Shown here piece by piece: positions 9,500-18,988 of a stretch of DNA of 64,000 nt. This DNA comes from Myxococcota bacterium (lineage in GTDB: Bacteria > Myxococcota_A > UBA9160 > SMWR01). Numbering within the stretch: the stretch's first letter is position 1; every line of letters starts with the position of its first letter. The DNA is taken from the NCBI GenBank assembly GCA_022447545.1, contig JAKVBI010000010.1:1-64000 (forward strand), read 5' to 3'. The notes under the pieces were generated by a model. That model had not been told where the DNA came from. It ran no database searches and saw only the letters and a program-made list of their open reading frames with translations. The translations under genes were made by a program, and so were the position numbers.

Positions 9500-10933
9500 T
9501 CACGTCTCGGATTCGGGACTCTCCGATAGTAGGGTCGCGACGGCGCTTTCTACCGCGGTGCCGTGAAAGAAATCGGGCCGGTTCGCAGTCCAAAAGCGTC
9601 CAGGTGTCGCGAAGGTGAAGTCCCGGTAGTCGCGTTCGCTGATGAATCCGTGCTCCACCATCGCCCAGGCTTCGTCCGTGACTCGGGTCACGTCGGGGAC
9701 GTCCCAGTGCCCGATGTCGGAACTGAAAATCGCCGCCATCCGAGCGCCAAAGGGATTGAGTTTCTCGTTGAACGCCCATGCATTGATCGGGTCATCGGCC
9801 TCGCAGCCAAAAACGAAAGGGTCTGCAAAGAGGGTGCGGATGTCTTCGGCTCGTTCGATGCGGCAGGCCGAAAATTCGTCCAGGGCGGATTCGTCTTCTG
9901 GGGTTACGTGGAGGCCGACAGAGCCCGTGATCTGATTGAGTTTGTCCCGATAGCTCGGCTCGGAGTAGCGTTCGAATAGATCCACCAGCAGTTCCCCATC
10001 GATCGCGGATGGGTCGTAGGCGCGAACTCGATCTCCTCCCCGCTTTTCCCAGTGACCGACCAGGTCCGAATAGAGGTTGCACGCCCATCCGACACCGCCT
10101 TCGAGAAATGCGAATCGGAGCGATGGGAAACGCCGGGTCACACCACCGAGGAAGAGTGCACGAGCGGTGGCTTCACCCGCAGCCGCGAAGGCGCCCAGGT
10201 GGTTGAAGACGTAGTTCGAGATGGAGGCGCGGGTGCCGAAGCCTTGGAGCGTCGAGTGAAATGTTGGCGACACGCCGAGTTCCACGCAGCGCTTCCAGAC
10301 TGGGTCGTAATCGTGTTCGCTGTCGACGGCGAGGGAATCGATCCAGCCTCCGTAGGAGGCGGCTTCGATCGAGAGTTCTGCTGCGGCGGGAACCGGGCGC
10401 CGGACAACACCGGCCATCATGATCACCTTGTGGCCCAATTCTCCTACAGCGACGTCGAGTTCATCGATCGCTTCCTCGGGGCTGTGCATGGGGATCACGG
10501 CCGCTGGCGTGAGTCGATCTCGATACTCGCGAAAGATTTCGGCGTGTAGAACATTGACGGCTCGGCAGACCGATCGCCGCAGTTCTTCGTCGGAGAGTTC
10601 TGGCGCAATGAGGGTTGTGCTGGGATACATGACGGCATAATCAATGCCGATTTCATCGAGCCGGTGATACAGGAGGCGGGGCAGGCTGGCTGTGGCGCGA
10701 TCCAGGGTGTTTTCTGCCGGCAGGGCCCACCACGGCCCGCGTGTCATCCGTTGATGGGCGCGTTGGTTCTTTGTTTTCGAGTACCAGGCCAGGAAGCCGT
10801 GTTCGAAAAAATCCTGGTAGCGCTTGGCGACCGCCGGTCCTGCCACGGCTGCCAGGGATTCGAGGAGCGCGGGCATGAACTCGACGACGTGTCCATCGGA
10901 GTCGATGACCGGGTGGTCGGATCGATGAGGCAC
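9500..10933 (-). CDS. PF04909 amidohydrolase (second gene of pair)
   Basis: 477 residues from a GTG at 10933, two bases after the stop of the gene upstream, so translation is probably coupled. Family features are the opening VIDSDGHVVE (replacing the metal-binding HxH with DxH, as in many amidohydrolase_2 proteins), the segment DYAVMYPSTTLIAPELSDEE, the strand FAFLEGGVGW, and SSDIGHWDVP near the C-terminus, where the last metal-ligand Asp sits. Members decarboxylate or hydrolyse aromatic or cyclic carboxylates (for example ACMSD and gamma-resorcylate decarboxylase). The direct partner at 10936 is a paralogue, so a heteromeric enzyme or two successive steps are both possible. The specific reaction is not predictable here. 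Confidence 0.88.
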   Translation of the reverse strand: MPHRSDHPVIDSDGHVVEFMPALLESLAAVAGPAVAKRYQDFFEHGFLAWYSKTKNQRAHQRMTRGPWWALPAENTLDRATASLPRLLYHRLDEIGIDYAVMYPSTTLIAPELSDEELRRSVCRAVNVLHAEIFREYRDRLTPAAVIPMHSPEEAIDELDVAVGELGHKVIMMAGVVRRPVPAAAELSIEAASYGGWIDSLAVDSEHDYDPVWKRCVELGVSPTFHSTLQGFGTRASISNYVFNHLGAFAAAGEATARALFLGGVTRRFPSLRFAFLEGGVGWACNLYSDLVGHWEKRGGDRVRAYDPSAIDGELLVDLFERYSEPSYRDKLNQITGSVGLHVTPEDESALDEFSACRIERAEDIRTLFADPFVFGCEADDPINAWAFNEKLNPFGARMAAIFSSDIGHWDVPDVTRVTDEAWAMVEHGFISERDYRDFTFATPGRFWTANRPDFFHGTAVESAVATLLSESPESET

Positions 10934-10935
10934 CT

Positions 10936-12039
10936 TCAGTCGAGCCCGTACAGGGTTGCCGCGTTCCCCCCCACGATGGCAGCGAGATCCGTGTGGGGGA
11001 CGCCCTTGAAGTCGCGTTCGATGACCTGCCGGGAATGCGGCCACGTGGAGTCTGAGTGGGGGTAGTCGCTGGCCCAGAGTAGTTGGCTCGTGCCTACGCG
11101 TTCACGTGTCTCGACGGCGATGGGATCCTTCTGGAAGGTGTACCAGCAGTTGCTCATCAGGTACTCGCTCGGGTTTCGATCGAGCTTGATTCCTGCTCCC
11201 AGCCAGTTGTGGTGCCGCTCGAACATCTGGTCGTATCGGTAGCCAAAATGGGCCACCCAGCCCGCGTCGTGTTCGGCTGAGACCACTCGCAGTTCGGGAT
11301 GGCGATCGAAGATGCCGCTGAAGATGAGGATGGCCAGTGTTGCCTGCATGTGGTGGATGGGGCTCATGAGACCCGTGATGGGGATCCTTGTGCCGAGGGT
11401 CGGGTCTCCGTTGCCGCCTCCAGTGAGGACGTGGAACGATACCGGCCAGTGTCGCTCGGCCAAGGCTGCCCAGAGTGGATCGAATCGTTCCTCCGCGTAA
11501 TGACCCGTCGCGGGAACCGCGGGAACGAGCGCGCCTCTGAGGCCGGCTGCGTGGGTGCGTTCGACTTCTTTCACCGAGGTCGCGACATCGACGGCTGGGA
11601 TCAGCGCGAGGCCCGCCAGTCGACCCTGCCCGCCGTCACAGAATTCGATGAGCCAATCGTTGTAGGCACGCATGCAGGCGAGTTGATATTCAGGGTCCGG
11701 AGTCATGGCTACGTGCATGCCCACGGATGGGTAGAGGACTTCGGCTTCGATCCCATCGGCGTCCATGTCGACGAGTCTCGCCTCCACGTCGTATCCACCC
11801 GCGCGCATTTCTCCCTTGGTGTCCAGGGATTCCGAAGGTCGCCCGGCAGCACCGGCGAGTCCCACCGGAAAGGGCGGGAGTCCGTCCACGTGGAACGTGT
11901 ATCCGGAATTTGCATCGCCCTGCATGTTGGGTGCGAGATGCGCCCAGGGGCCGTCCGAAAGTCGGGTGGTCCAGAGGTCATGGGGTTCGACGACATGGCT
12001 GTCGGCGGAGATGATTCGGAGCGTGGCTTCTTCGTTCAT
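10936..12039 (-). CDS. PF04909 amidohydrolase (first gene of pair)
   Basis: 367 residues. The start at 12039 was chosen because AGGA lies seven bases upstream and the product begins MNEEATLRIISADSHVVEP, the usual amidohydrolase_2 opening with DSH in place of HxH. The frame continues upstream to 12297 only as antisense of SMP-30 sequence. Other hallmarks are MDADGIEAEVLYPSVG, the central SFHVLTGGG strand, and the terminal SDYPHSDSTWPHS with the metal-binding Asp. The last motif is nearly identical to the one in the third PF04909 protein at 38104. It is followed after two bases by its partner, forming a tight pair, and preceded 61 bases away by the SMP-30 gene on the same strand. Confidence 0.92.
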   Translation of the reverse strand: MNEEATLRIISADSHVVEPHDLWTTRLSDGPWAHLAPNMQGDANSGYTFHVDGLPPFPVGLAGAAGRPSESLDTKGEMRAGGYDVEARLVDMDADGIEAEVLYPSVGMHVAMTPDPEYQLACMRAYNDWLIEFCDGGQGRLAGLALIPAVDVATSVKEVERTHAAGLRGALVPAVPATGHYAEERFDPLWAALAERHWPVSFHVLTGGGNGDPTLGTRIPITGLMSPIHHMQATLAILIFSGIFDRHPELRVVSAEHDAGWVAHFGYRYDQMFERHHNWLGAGIKLDRNPSEYLMSNCWYTFQKDPIAVETRERVGTSQLLWASDYPHSDSTWPHSRQVIERDFKGVPHTDLAAIVGGNAATLYGLD

Positions 12040-12100
12040 GCGTGTGTCCTGTCGTGTTCGTTGGGTCAGATCTTTGTAGGGATTGAATGGAATGCGCTGA

Positions 12101-12973
12101 TCATGAAAGGCCCGCGCCGGGGACGTCAACTTTGGCAAATTCGATGGCGCCCTTGCGGACTGCTCGGCACTCGGAAGGTTCAGTGGTGGTGGCTGTGCAC
12201 ACGAAGAGGGTGCGCTGATCGTCACCCCCGAGCGCACACGCGAAGGACTCGGTTCGAACGGGGATGCGGTCGGTGATCGTTCCTCCCTCGAGGACACGGA
12301 TCACGGAATGACTGAAGGGTGCCGCGACCCAGATTCCACCTTCGGCGTCGAGGCAGATGCCGTCGGGAGCCAGCGAGGGGAGTTCGGCATGGGTTCGCCG
12401 ATTTGTCAGAGTGCCGTCGTCGGCGATGTCGAAGGCGGTCAGGCGAGCCCCGTAGGTCTCGGCGAGGATCAGTGTCCTTCCGTCGGGGGTGATCACGGCG
12501 CCGTTGGGAAAGGCCAGATCCTCGGCCACGACATGGCATTCGCCGTCGGGTTGGACCAGAACGAGGGCGGTGCCTCTGGGGGCTGCTCCCGCCTGGAAAT
12601 CGAACCCGAAGTTTCCCACATAGGCTCGCCCGAGGGCGTCTACCACCATGTCGTTGCAGTGGAAGTCGGCGAGTTTCGAAAGATCGGCATGCTCGGTGAG
12701 TCCCTCGGGGTCGAGACGCAGAACCTTCCGGTCGGTCATGGACACCACGAGTATGCGTCCATCGGGAAGCCATCCAAGGCCTGAGGGGTTGTGGGGGACC
12801 TCAGCGACGGTTTGGAAGTTGCCGTCGAGGTCAATGGAGATGACTCGGTTGGCGTGCATGTCGGAGACGTGCAGACGCCCATCGCGCCAACGGGGTCCTT
12901 CGGGAAAGCAGAGACCCGTGAGGAGCGAGCGAAGCTCTCGGTCCATCCGAGCATCGTGATCGCTCGGTCTCAT
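12101..12973 (-). CDS. SMP-30/gluconolactonase/LRE-like beta-propeller hydrolase
   Basis: About 290 residues, the standard size for a six-bladed SMP-30 propeller that hydrolyses lactones with a divalent metal. The sequence begins LLTGLCFPEGPRWRDGRL, where the EGPRW Glu is a metal ligand. It carries CNDMVVDALGRAYVG (Asn ligand) and LPSLAPDGICLDAEGGIWVA (Asp ligand/catalytic). The start is uncertain: ATG 12973 and ATG 12946 are both plausible and neither has a clear ribosome site; the frame reaches 13042 with a weaker start. As first gene of a - strand operon with two PF04909 amidohydrolases, a lactone-opening step after Baeyer-Villiger oxidation is conceivable, but this is inference. Confidence 0.88.
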   Translation of the reverse strand: MRPSDHDARMDRELRSLLTGLCFPEGPRWRDGRLHVSDMHANRVISIDLDGNFQTVAEVPHNPSGLGWLPDGRILVVSMTDRKVLRLDPEGLTEHADLSKLADFHCNDMVVDALGRAYVGNFGFDFQAGAAPRGTALVLVQPDGECHVVAEDLAFPNGAVITPDGRTLILAETYGARLTAFDIADDGTLTNRRTHAELPSLAPDGICLDAEGGIWVAAPFSHSVIRVLEGGTITDRIPVRTESFACALGGDDQRTLFVCTATTTEPSECRAVRKGAIEFAKVDVPGAGLS

Positions 12974-13020
12974 GGCTGTCAAGTGCGCGGACGGGTAGGG
13001 GGAGTTGGTATGCTTGCCCC

Positions 13021-13815
13021 GTGTCTCTTCCTGGACGGACAAAACAGCGCGTTCCCTACCAACCCTACGGAACGGCCGTCTATCGTCGGGAGGTGCGGGT
13101 CGTGGTCGAGCCCGGCTTCGCGACGGGCGAACTGGTTGATGACTTTCATCACTTCCGAGCCATCGTCCGGCACCGTGCTGGGGTGGTCACCGACGTGCAG
13201 GGAGAATCCGTTCGCTATCCATGGGATACGTGTCCCGGGGCCAGTGAGCCACTGAAGCAGCTGGTCGGCATGCGGCTCGAGGGGTCTCTGCGTGCGGCTT
13301 CCCGCCATACCTCCTCGCACACTCAATGCACTCACATGTTCGATGCGGCGGCAATCGCCATCGCGAGGTTGGGGCGGAACCGCGGCAGTGTGAGATACGC
13401 GATGGTGGTGCCCGATCGGCGAGAAGGGAGGGCACGGGTGGAATTAGCACGGGATGGCGTGAAGTTGCTGGCTTGGGATCTCAGTGAATCCGAAATCACG
13501 GGGCCGGAGCCCTTTCGGGGCCATTCTCTCGGCTCGGGGTTGTCGAACTGGGCGGAGAAGGACCTCGATCCGGACATCAGCGAGGCCGTTCTGCTTCTGC
13601 AAAGGGCGTGTGTGATCTCAGGTGGAAGGACGATGGATCTCGAGAGGATCGACCGAGCAGATCGGGTTCAGCCCAACCCAATGGGGCGTTGTCACACGTA
13701 CCAGCCGGAGCGGGTCACGCTGGGGTGGCGCCGGATCGGTTCGATCCGAAACCTCACCCAGGTGGACGATGTCGTGGAAGCGAGCCTTGCTCCGGCCCCC
13801 GAGGGCCCCAATTGA
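13021..13815 (+). CDS. DUF2889 domain protein (canonical)
   Basis: 264 residues beginning with a GTG at 13021 (no strong ribosome site; a GTG at 13093 would cut into the conserved YRR segment). The sequence follows the DUF2889 pattern closely: VYRREVRVVVEPG, a VDDFHHF strand, PWDTCPGA with Cys71, then TQCTHMFDAA with Cys103 and His105. Function is unknown; the conserved Cys and CxH suggest a metal or catalytic site. It diverges from the SMP-30 gene and lies 54 bases before a hotdog hydratase on the same strand. With the gene at 8394 it brackets the lactonase/amidohydrolase operon, so a shared substrate is an attractive inference. Confidence 0.82.
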   Translation: MSLPGRTKQRVPYQPYGTAVYRREVRVVVEPGFATGELVDDFHHFRAIVRHRAGVVTDVQGESVRYPWDTCPGASEPLKQLVGMRLEGSLRAASRHTSSHTQCTHMFDAAAIAIARLGRNRGSVRYAMVVPDRREGRARVELARDGVKLLAWDLSESEITGPEPFRGHSLGSGLSNWAEKDLDPDISEAVLLLQRACVISGGRTMDLERIDRADRVQPNPMGRCHTYQPERVTLGWRRIGSIRNLTQVDDVVEASLAPAPEGPN

Positions 13816-13869
13816 GCCGAGACAGTGAGCCCCCGCATGGTGTATACGAGGGGTTCAGGAGGAAACGAA

Positions 13870-14724
13870 ATGCCGATCGATCGCGAAAAGGCGCTGGCCG
13901 CGGAGTTCCCGGCGGGCGAGGGAGAGTACGCTGCCGACGATGTGATCTTGTACCACCTCGGAATTGGAGCGGGGAACCCGCCCACCGACGCCAATGAACT
14001 CGAGTACACCTATGAGAAGAACCTCAAGGTTTTGCCGACCTTTGCGGTGGTTGCCCGTTCCGGTGGAGGCGGAGGCCTGCGCGGGCTCCCGGGCTTGGAG
14101 TTCAATCCGGCGATGTTGCTCCACGGAGAGCAGTCGGTTGTCGTGCACCGTCCATTGCCGACTTCGGCCAAGCTGCGGGGAAAGACCCGGATCAAGGACG
14201 TTTACGACAAAGGGAAAGCAGCCCTGGTCGTGCTCGAAAACGAGGTGAGCGACGACAGCGGAGAGCTGCTGTACACGACAGGGATGTCGCTGTTTCTCCG
14301 GGGAGAAGGGGGCTTTGGGGGGCCGTCGGGTCCGAAGGTGTCCAACGAGAAGCCCGACCGCGCGCCCGACGGTGTGGTGGAGACTCGCACGCTTCCCCAG
14401 CAGGCACTGCTCTATCGCTTGTGCGGCGACAAGAACCCCCTTCATGCCGATCCCGAGTTCGCAAAAGCCGGGGGTTTCGACCAGCCCATCATTCATGGGT
14501 TGTGTTCCTATGGTCACACCTGCAAGGCCATCGTCGATCACGTGCTGGGTGGTGATGTCACGAAGGTCAAGGGTTACGAGGCGCGTTTTCGAGGCGTTGG
14601 GTTCCCGGGAGAGACCTATGTCACCTCCTACTGGCAGGAGGGGAACACGCTTTTGGTGGAGTCGAAGTCCAAGGAGCGTGATGCGATCATCATCTCCAAT
14701 GCGGCCATGACTCTGGCGAGTTGA
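13870..14724 (+). CDS. MaoC-family 2-enoyl-CoA hydratase (hydratase-2 type, double hotdog)
   Basis: 284 residues, the size of a hydratase-2 subunit with an N-terminal non-catalytic and a C-terminal catalytic hotdog. It hydrates trans-2-enoyl-CoA to (R)-3-hydroxyacyl-CoA in beta-oxidation. The catalytic Asp/His motif is YRLCGDKNPLHADP (Asp187, His192), followed by HGLCSYGHTCKA. The ATG at 13870 is preceded by AGGAGGAAACGAA, an excellent ribosome site; the open frame extends to 13825 without one. The next gene, an alpha/beta hydrolase, starts four bases after its stop, so the two are likely co-translated. Similarity is to eukaryotic peroxisomal MFE-2 hydratases. Confidence 0.93.
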   Translation: MPIDREKALAAEFPAGEGEYAADDVILYHLGIGAGNPPTDANELEYTYEKNLKVLPTFAVVARSGGGGGLRGLPGLEFNPAMLLHGEQSVVVHRPLPTSAKLRGKTRIKDVYDKGKAALVVLENEVSDDSGELLYTTGMSLFLRGEGGFGGPSGPKVSNEKPDRAPDGVVETRTLPQQALLYRLCGDKNPLHADPEFAKAGGFDQPIIHGLCSYGHTCKAIVDHVLGGDVTKVKGYEARFRGVGFPGETYVTSYWQEGNTLLVESKSKERDAIIISNAAMTLAS

Positions 14725-14728
14725 AGCG

Positions 14729-15403
14729 ATGACCACGAGCCTGGTCCTGGTCCACGGCGCCTTTCATGGGGTGTGGTGCTGGGAGAGGGTTGCGCCGTTG
14801 TGCGAAGCCGCTGGGATCCCGACTGTTTGTGTCGAGTTGCACCGGGGTTCCAGGCAGGCTGATATCGAGGCGCTTCAGGAGGAGGTCGACCATCTGGTCG
14901 AGGAGGGGTCGCGAGTGGTGGCCCTTGGCCATTCTTTGGGATGCCTTGCGATCTCGGAACTCGCTGCAGCGAGCGTGGACCACCTGGTGTTTCTCGCAGG
15001 CCCTGCCCTTGGGGGTGGAGCGCCCGATGCTTCGAGTGCCATGGATCCGCTTTTCTTCGAGGCCGTCGAGCAACGAGACGATGGCAGCATGGCGGTTTCT
15101 CTGGATCACACGCGCGCGCTCTTCTACCACGATTGTTCCGACGTCGACATTGAGTGGGCGAATTCGAAACTCCGGCCCAATGTGAATTATGACGTGGGCA
15201 CCCTGTCAGACGATCCGCTTTGGCAGCAAGTGCCCTCCACCTACTTGGTGTGTGAGCAAGACGGAGTCCTTCGCCCTGAATATCAGCGCTTAGTGGCGGC
15301 CATGATGCCGGCGCAAGTGTTTCTTCCTACCAGCCACTCTCCCATGTTGTCTCGCCCCGAACTCCTGGCCGAGAAACTCCAAAGGGTTGTTTCCGCCGTT
15401 TGA
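14729..15403 (+). CDS. Alpha/beta-hydrolase
   Basis: 224 residues, short for the fold. Visible features are the oxyanion strand LVLVHGAFHG (5-14), the nucleophile elbow GHSLG with Ser69, an acidic residue in CEQDGVLRPEYQ (probable triad Asp) and TSHSPMLSRPE (triad His). This arrangement resembles plant-esterase/salicylate-esterase-like hydrolases, which cleave small esters. It starts four bases after the hydratase and probably forms an operon with it and with the DUF2889 gene upstream. A thioesterase role on acyl-CoA is possible but not shown. It ends 31 bases from the convergent ABC1 gene. Confidence 0.9.
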   Translation: MTTSLVLVHGAFHGVWCWERVAPLCEAAGIPTVCVELHRGSRQADIEALQEEVDHLVEEGSRVVALGHSLGCLAISELAAASVDHLVFLAGPALGGGAPDASSAMDPLFFEAVEQRDDGSMAVSLDHTRALFYHDCSDVDIEWANSKLRPNVNYDVGTLSDDPLWQQVPSTYLVCEQDGVLRPEYQRLVAAMMPAQVFLPTSHSPMLSRPELLAEKLQRVVSAV

Positions 15404-15433
15404 TCCCGCGGCACCGGATGCCCGGTCGTGGCC

Positions 15434-16705
15434 TCAATTGGTCGTTGCTCCCATGGCCTCGAGGACATTGGCCCTCGATCCAAGAGTGTGCGCAATTCCC
15501 GAGAGGAGCGAGAAGGCACGCCCCACCAGCACGAAATCGCTGGGGACTTTGACCACTGGGTTTTCACGGACGGCTTCGAACAGTTCGTCGGTCATTTCCT
15601 CGGTGAATTCGCCTTCGAAGCGGCCGGTCTCGCTGCGTTCCATCATCCGCCGCGCGATCAGCAGGAAGGTGCTCGAATCCCCGTCCCGAGTTTCGAAACC
15701 GAGTTCGTGGAAGGCACGCAGCATCGCCGACTCGTTGAGTGTCATCATCGAAAACATCAATTCGAACAAGCCGAGGCCGAAGCCCTCGGGTAGTTCCTTG
15801 CACAGGCCGAAGTCGAGCAGGATGAGTACGCCATCGCGGCGGACGAAGAGGTTGCCTGGGTGCGGGTCAGCCTGGAAGAAACCCGCCGCGAGGATCATGC
15901 GAACCCAGGTGGACATGAGGTCCTGTACGACATCCGCCGGCTCGAGGCCCGCGGCGACCAGTTCGTCGCGGTCCGTCACTTTGATACCGTCGATGAGCTC
16001 CATGGTCAGTACTCGACGAGTGGAGTATTTACGGTGAATCACGGGAACCGAGACGCGCGAGTCGTCGGCGAAGAGTTCGCGAACCCGGTCGGCATTGTCC
16101 GCCTCTCGGAGGAAGTCGAGTTCGAGCTCGATGTACTGGGTCAACTCGACGACCAGTGGCAGCAAGTCCATGGGCTGTGGGTCGAAACGCTCATAGATCG
16201 AACACGCGCGTCGCATGTTTGCGAGGTCGGTGCGCACGATTTCTTCGATGTCGGGGTATTGGACCTTTACGGCAACCCTGCGGCCATCGAGAAGAGTCGC
16301 GCGATGAACCTGGGCCAGGGAGGCTGCAGCCAGAGGCTCGGGTTCGAACTCTTTGTAGATCTCTTCGAGGGGGCGCCCGAACTCCCGTTCGATGGCCGCT
16401 CGGATGACGGGGAAATCCTTCGGGGGGACTGCGTCGTGGCACTGCTTTAGAGTTTCCGAGACGATCGGCGGAACGACGTCGGCGCGTGCCGCGGTCACCT
16501 GGCAGAATTTGATGATCACTCCGCGCAGGTCGAGTGCCGTGTTGAGAAGCAGCTTAGCGCTATGTTCATGGACGGAGTTCGGAGTACGCTCGTCGCTTCT
16601 TCCGGTCAGGCGACGTGATAGGGCATTTGCCTTGTAGAGGCCCCAGATGGCCAGACCGGTGCGGGCCACCCGTTCGCTACGCCGGATGCGTGTGAGGATG
16701 TTCAC
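15434..16705 (-). CDS. ABC1/ADCK/UbiB-family atypical kinase
   Basis: 423 residues, the usual length. UbiB/COQ8 proteins are ATP-binding proteins that support isoprenoid-lipid pathways. Visible parts: the KxGQ-motif region reads IKFCQ (66-69), so the normally invariant Gly is Cys; the Ala-rich loop AAAS (126-129); VAVKVQ with the ATP Lys147; the HRD-like segment FFQADPHPGN; and the metal loop DFGLCKEL. The start GTG overlaps the stop of the upstream ferritin-like gene in a GTGA, so the two are translationally coupled. In ubiquinone synthesis a UbiB/COQ8 kinase assists a diiron hydroxylase (COQ7), and the coupling here is reminiscent of that; the parallel is inference. Confidence 0.92.
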   Translation of the reverse strand: MNILTRIRRSERVARTGLAIWGLYKANALSRRLTGRSDERTPNSVHEHSAKLLLNTALDLRGVIIKFCQVTAARADVVPPIVSETLKQCHDAVPPKDFPVIRAAIEREFGRPLEEIYKEFEPEPLAAASLAQVHRATLLDGRRVAVKVQYPDIEEIVRTDLANMRRACSIYERFDPQPMDLLPLVVELTQYIELELDFLREADNADRVRELFADDSRVSVPVIHRKYSTRRVLTMELIDGIKVTDRDELVAAGLEPADVVQDLMSTWVRMILAAGFFQADPHPGNLFVRRDGVLILLDFGLCKELPEGFGLGLFELMFSMMTLNESAMLRAFHELGFETRDGDSSTFLLIARRMMERSETGRFEGEFTEEMTDELFEAVRENPVVKVPSDFVLVGRAFSLLSGIAHTLGSRANVLEAMGATTN

Positions 16706-17781
16706 GCAGTTCCAGTCGCTTTGGTCGCGGGCTCGAAGCCAGTGAGGTTCGGCGGGGACCAGTTCGAAGAAAGCGATTCGAATTCTTCCATGACACGTTT
16801 GGGATTCGATGCATGGGCGACAGCTTTTTCAAGGCCTTCGCGTGCTTCTTTTTGTTGTTCTCGTGGTCGTTGCCTGGTTAGTTGAGAAAGGGTTCCGTGA
16901 AGTGCGGCATCGACCAGACGTTGGCCCGGTACACGAGTTCCGTCCTCGGCGAGGATGGTCCGGCAGCGGATCTCTGAGAGCGCGGTTCGTAGATATTCGA
17001 CGTGGGGCGTTTCGTCGCTACGAATGTGGTTGACCATGGCGGCGGCGGCCACAGGGTCTGCAGAAACCTCGGGGTCGCCGAGAAGTCTTTCACCCCAATC
17101 GAATGTGTCGGTGGCAAAGATCTCGATCACCATTACGTTGGCCATGGTGGCGACCATCCGCTCGAGGTCTTCGCTGATTTCCGGAATTAAACGCTCTGCC
17201 TTTCCTCGGCGTTCGTTGCGGCGGGCCATCAGGCGCATGAGTATGTCGCCGGGGATCTTGGGGGTTTCGAGGGCGAGGTCGCGGGCCGCTTCCCACATCT
17301 GTTTGTGTCCCCCCTCGTTTTTATGGCCTGCCTCGTCTCGGGCATGGGCTTCGAACAAGCCCGACTTGAGGTGGGAAAGTGCCGTTCCGTCGATGGGTTC
17401 ATCGATGAGTGATGGGAGGTCCGGGACATTTACGTCGCGGGTGCTGGCCCCAAAGCCCGCCATGATCGAGATGATGGTCAGGGCACGAACGATAGGCTCG
17501 CGAATGTTCTCTTGAAGTAAAAGCTTGGCCTGGGCGACATTGGGGTACTGGGGAGGGGTGATGGCTGCAGGAAGGTCGATCAGCCAGGCGTCCTGCTCTG
17601 CGAGGCGTTTCTGCCAGGCAGCGATGGCCGGCCCTCGATGGAGGGTGCGGGGAGAGATGTATTGGCCGTTCTCGTCGAATCCTCCGTGGCAGAGGACTCC
17701 GCCAGCGACCAGCGGATCGGCGGGTAAGTGGCTGGCTAGGAGTTCGTCTTCGGTGAACTGGATTTGACTGGAGTCGTTCAT
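16702..17781 (-). CDS. Ferritin-like diiron protein of unknown function
   Basis: 359 residues. I do not recognise a named family, but the spacing of carboxylate and histidine ligands fits a ferritin-like four-helix diiron centre: Glu91 or Glu95 in QENIREPIVRA, ExxH at 150-153 (DEAGH) with another at 156-159 (NEGGH), Glu220 in MVIEIFATD, and ExxH at 257-260 (DETPH). The last helix runs on as VEYLRTALSEI. Such proteins are oxygenases, oxidases or desaturase-like enzymes. GAGG lies seven bases before the ATG. It is coupled by a GTGA overlap to the ABC1-type kinase downstream. The C-terminal 60 residues look disordered. Confidence 0.82.
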   Translation of the reverse strand: MNDSSQIQFTEDELLASHLPADPLVAGGVLCHGGFDENGQYISPRTLHRGPAIAAWQKRLAEQDAWLIDLPAAITPPQYPNVAQAKLLLQENIREPIVRALTIISIMAGFGASTRDVNVPDLPSLIDEPIDGTALSHLKSGLFEAHARDEAGHKNEGGHKQMWEAARDLALETPKIPGDILMRLMARRNERRGKAERLIPEISEDLERMVATMANVMVIEIFATDTFDWGERLLGDPEVSADPVAAAAMVNHIRSDETPHVEYLRTALSEIRCRTILAEDGTRVPGQRLVDAALHGTLSQLTRQRPREQQKEAREGLEKAVAHASNPKRVMEEFESLSSNWSPPNLTGFEPATKATGTA

Positions 17782-18017
17782 GCTGGAACCTCGGCTTGGC
17801 TTATGGCCTGGAACTGAATTGCCGGGAAAGGTGCGGAGCGCGATTGGAAGCGCTTCTCTGGCGATTCAGCGTAGCCGCGTGCGGGTGTAGTTCAAGCGAG
17901 AATCCACCTGCAGGGGGAAACCTCGAGTCACCGCCAGGTGGTGAACACGTGTGCTTGGCGCTGTCGACCGGTAGGATGGGTGTGGGGGCAATGTCCGTGG
18001 GAAAAGGAGGGGGAACG

Positions 18018-18328
18018 GTGGCCGCGGAGCAGGTTCTGGTCGTCGATGTTTCGGACCTTTCTCGTGGCTCGACCCGAGCGTTGGAACACGCAGGACGGTC
18101 GATCCTTTTGTGTAACGCGGATGGAGAGTTCTATGCGGTGGAAAATCGCTGCAGTCATGCCGCGACTCCGCTGACGCGGGGCCGTTTGGAGGGTTGTCTC
18201 CTCGAATGTCCGGTCCACGGTGCACGGTTCGATGTTCGGGATGGTGCGGCGGCGCGGCGCCCCGCGCGACGCCCCCTGAACACATTTTCTGTCGCGGTCG
18301 CGGGCAACTCTGTCGAGATCCGGGTCGG

Positions 18329-18332
<4 letters not shown>
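18018..18332 (+). CDS. Rieske [2Fe-2S] ferredoxin
   Basis: 104 residues from a GTG at 18018, seven bases after GGAGG; upstream in-frame ATGs lack a comparable site and would add a low-quality N-terminus. The cluster motif is [11 protein letters not shown] followed by CPVHGARFD, giving the Cys-x-His and Cys-x2-His ligands of a Rieske protein. The size matches stand-alone Rieske ferredoxins that pass electrons to ring-hydroxylating dioxygenases or other oxygenases. The diiron gene starts 236 bases away on the opposite strand, so it could be its electron donor, but nothing in the sequence proves it. The 3' end overlaps the convergent msrA by four bases. Confidence 0.92.

Positions 18333-18988
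<656 letters not shown>

Noticed and set aside
9087-9779. A 230-residue - strand frame overlapping the end of the DUF2889 gene and the amidohydrolase
   Set aside because: The composition is Arg/Ser/Pro-rich without family similarity; both real genes occupy the region.
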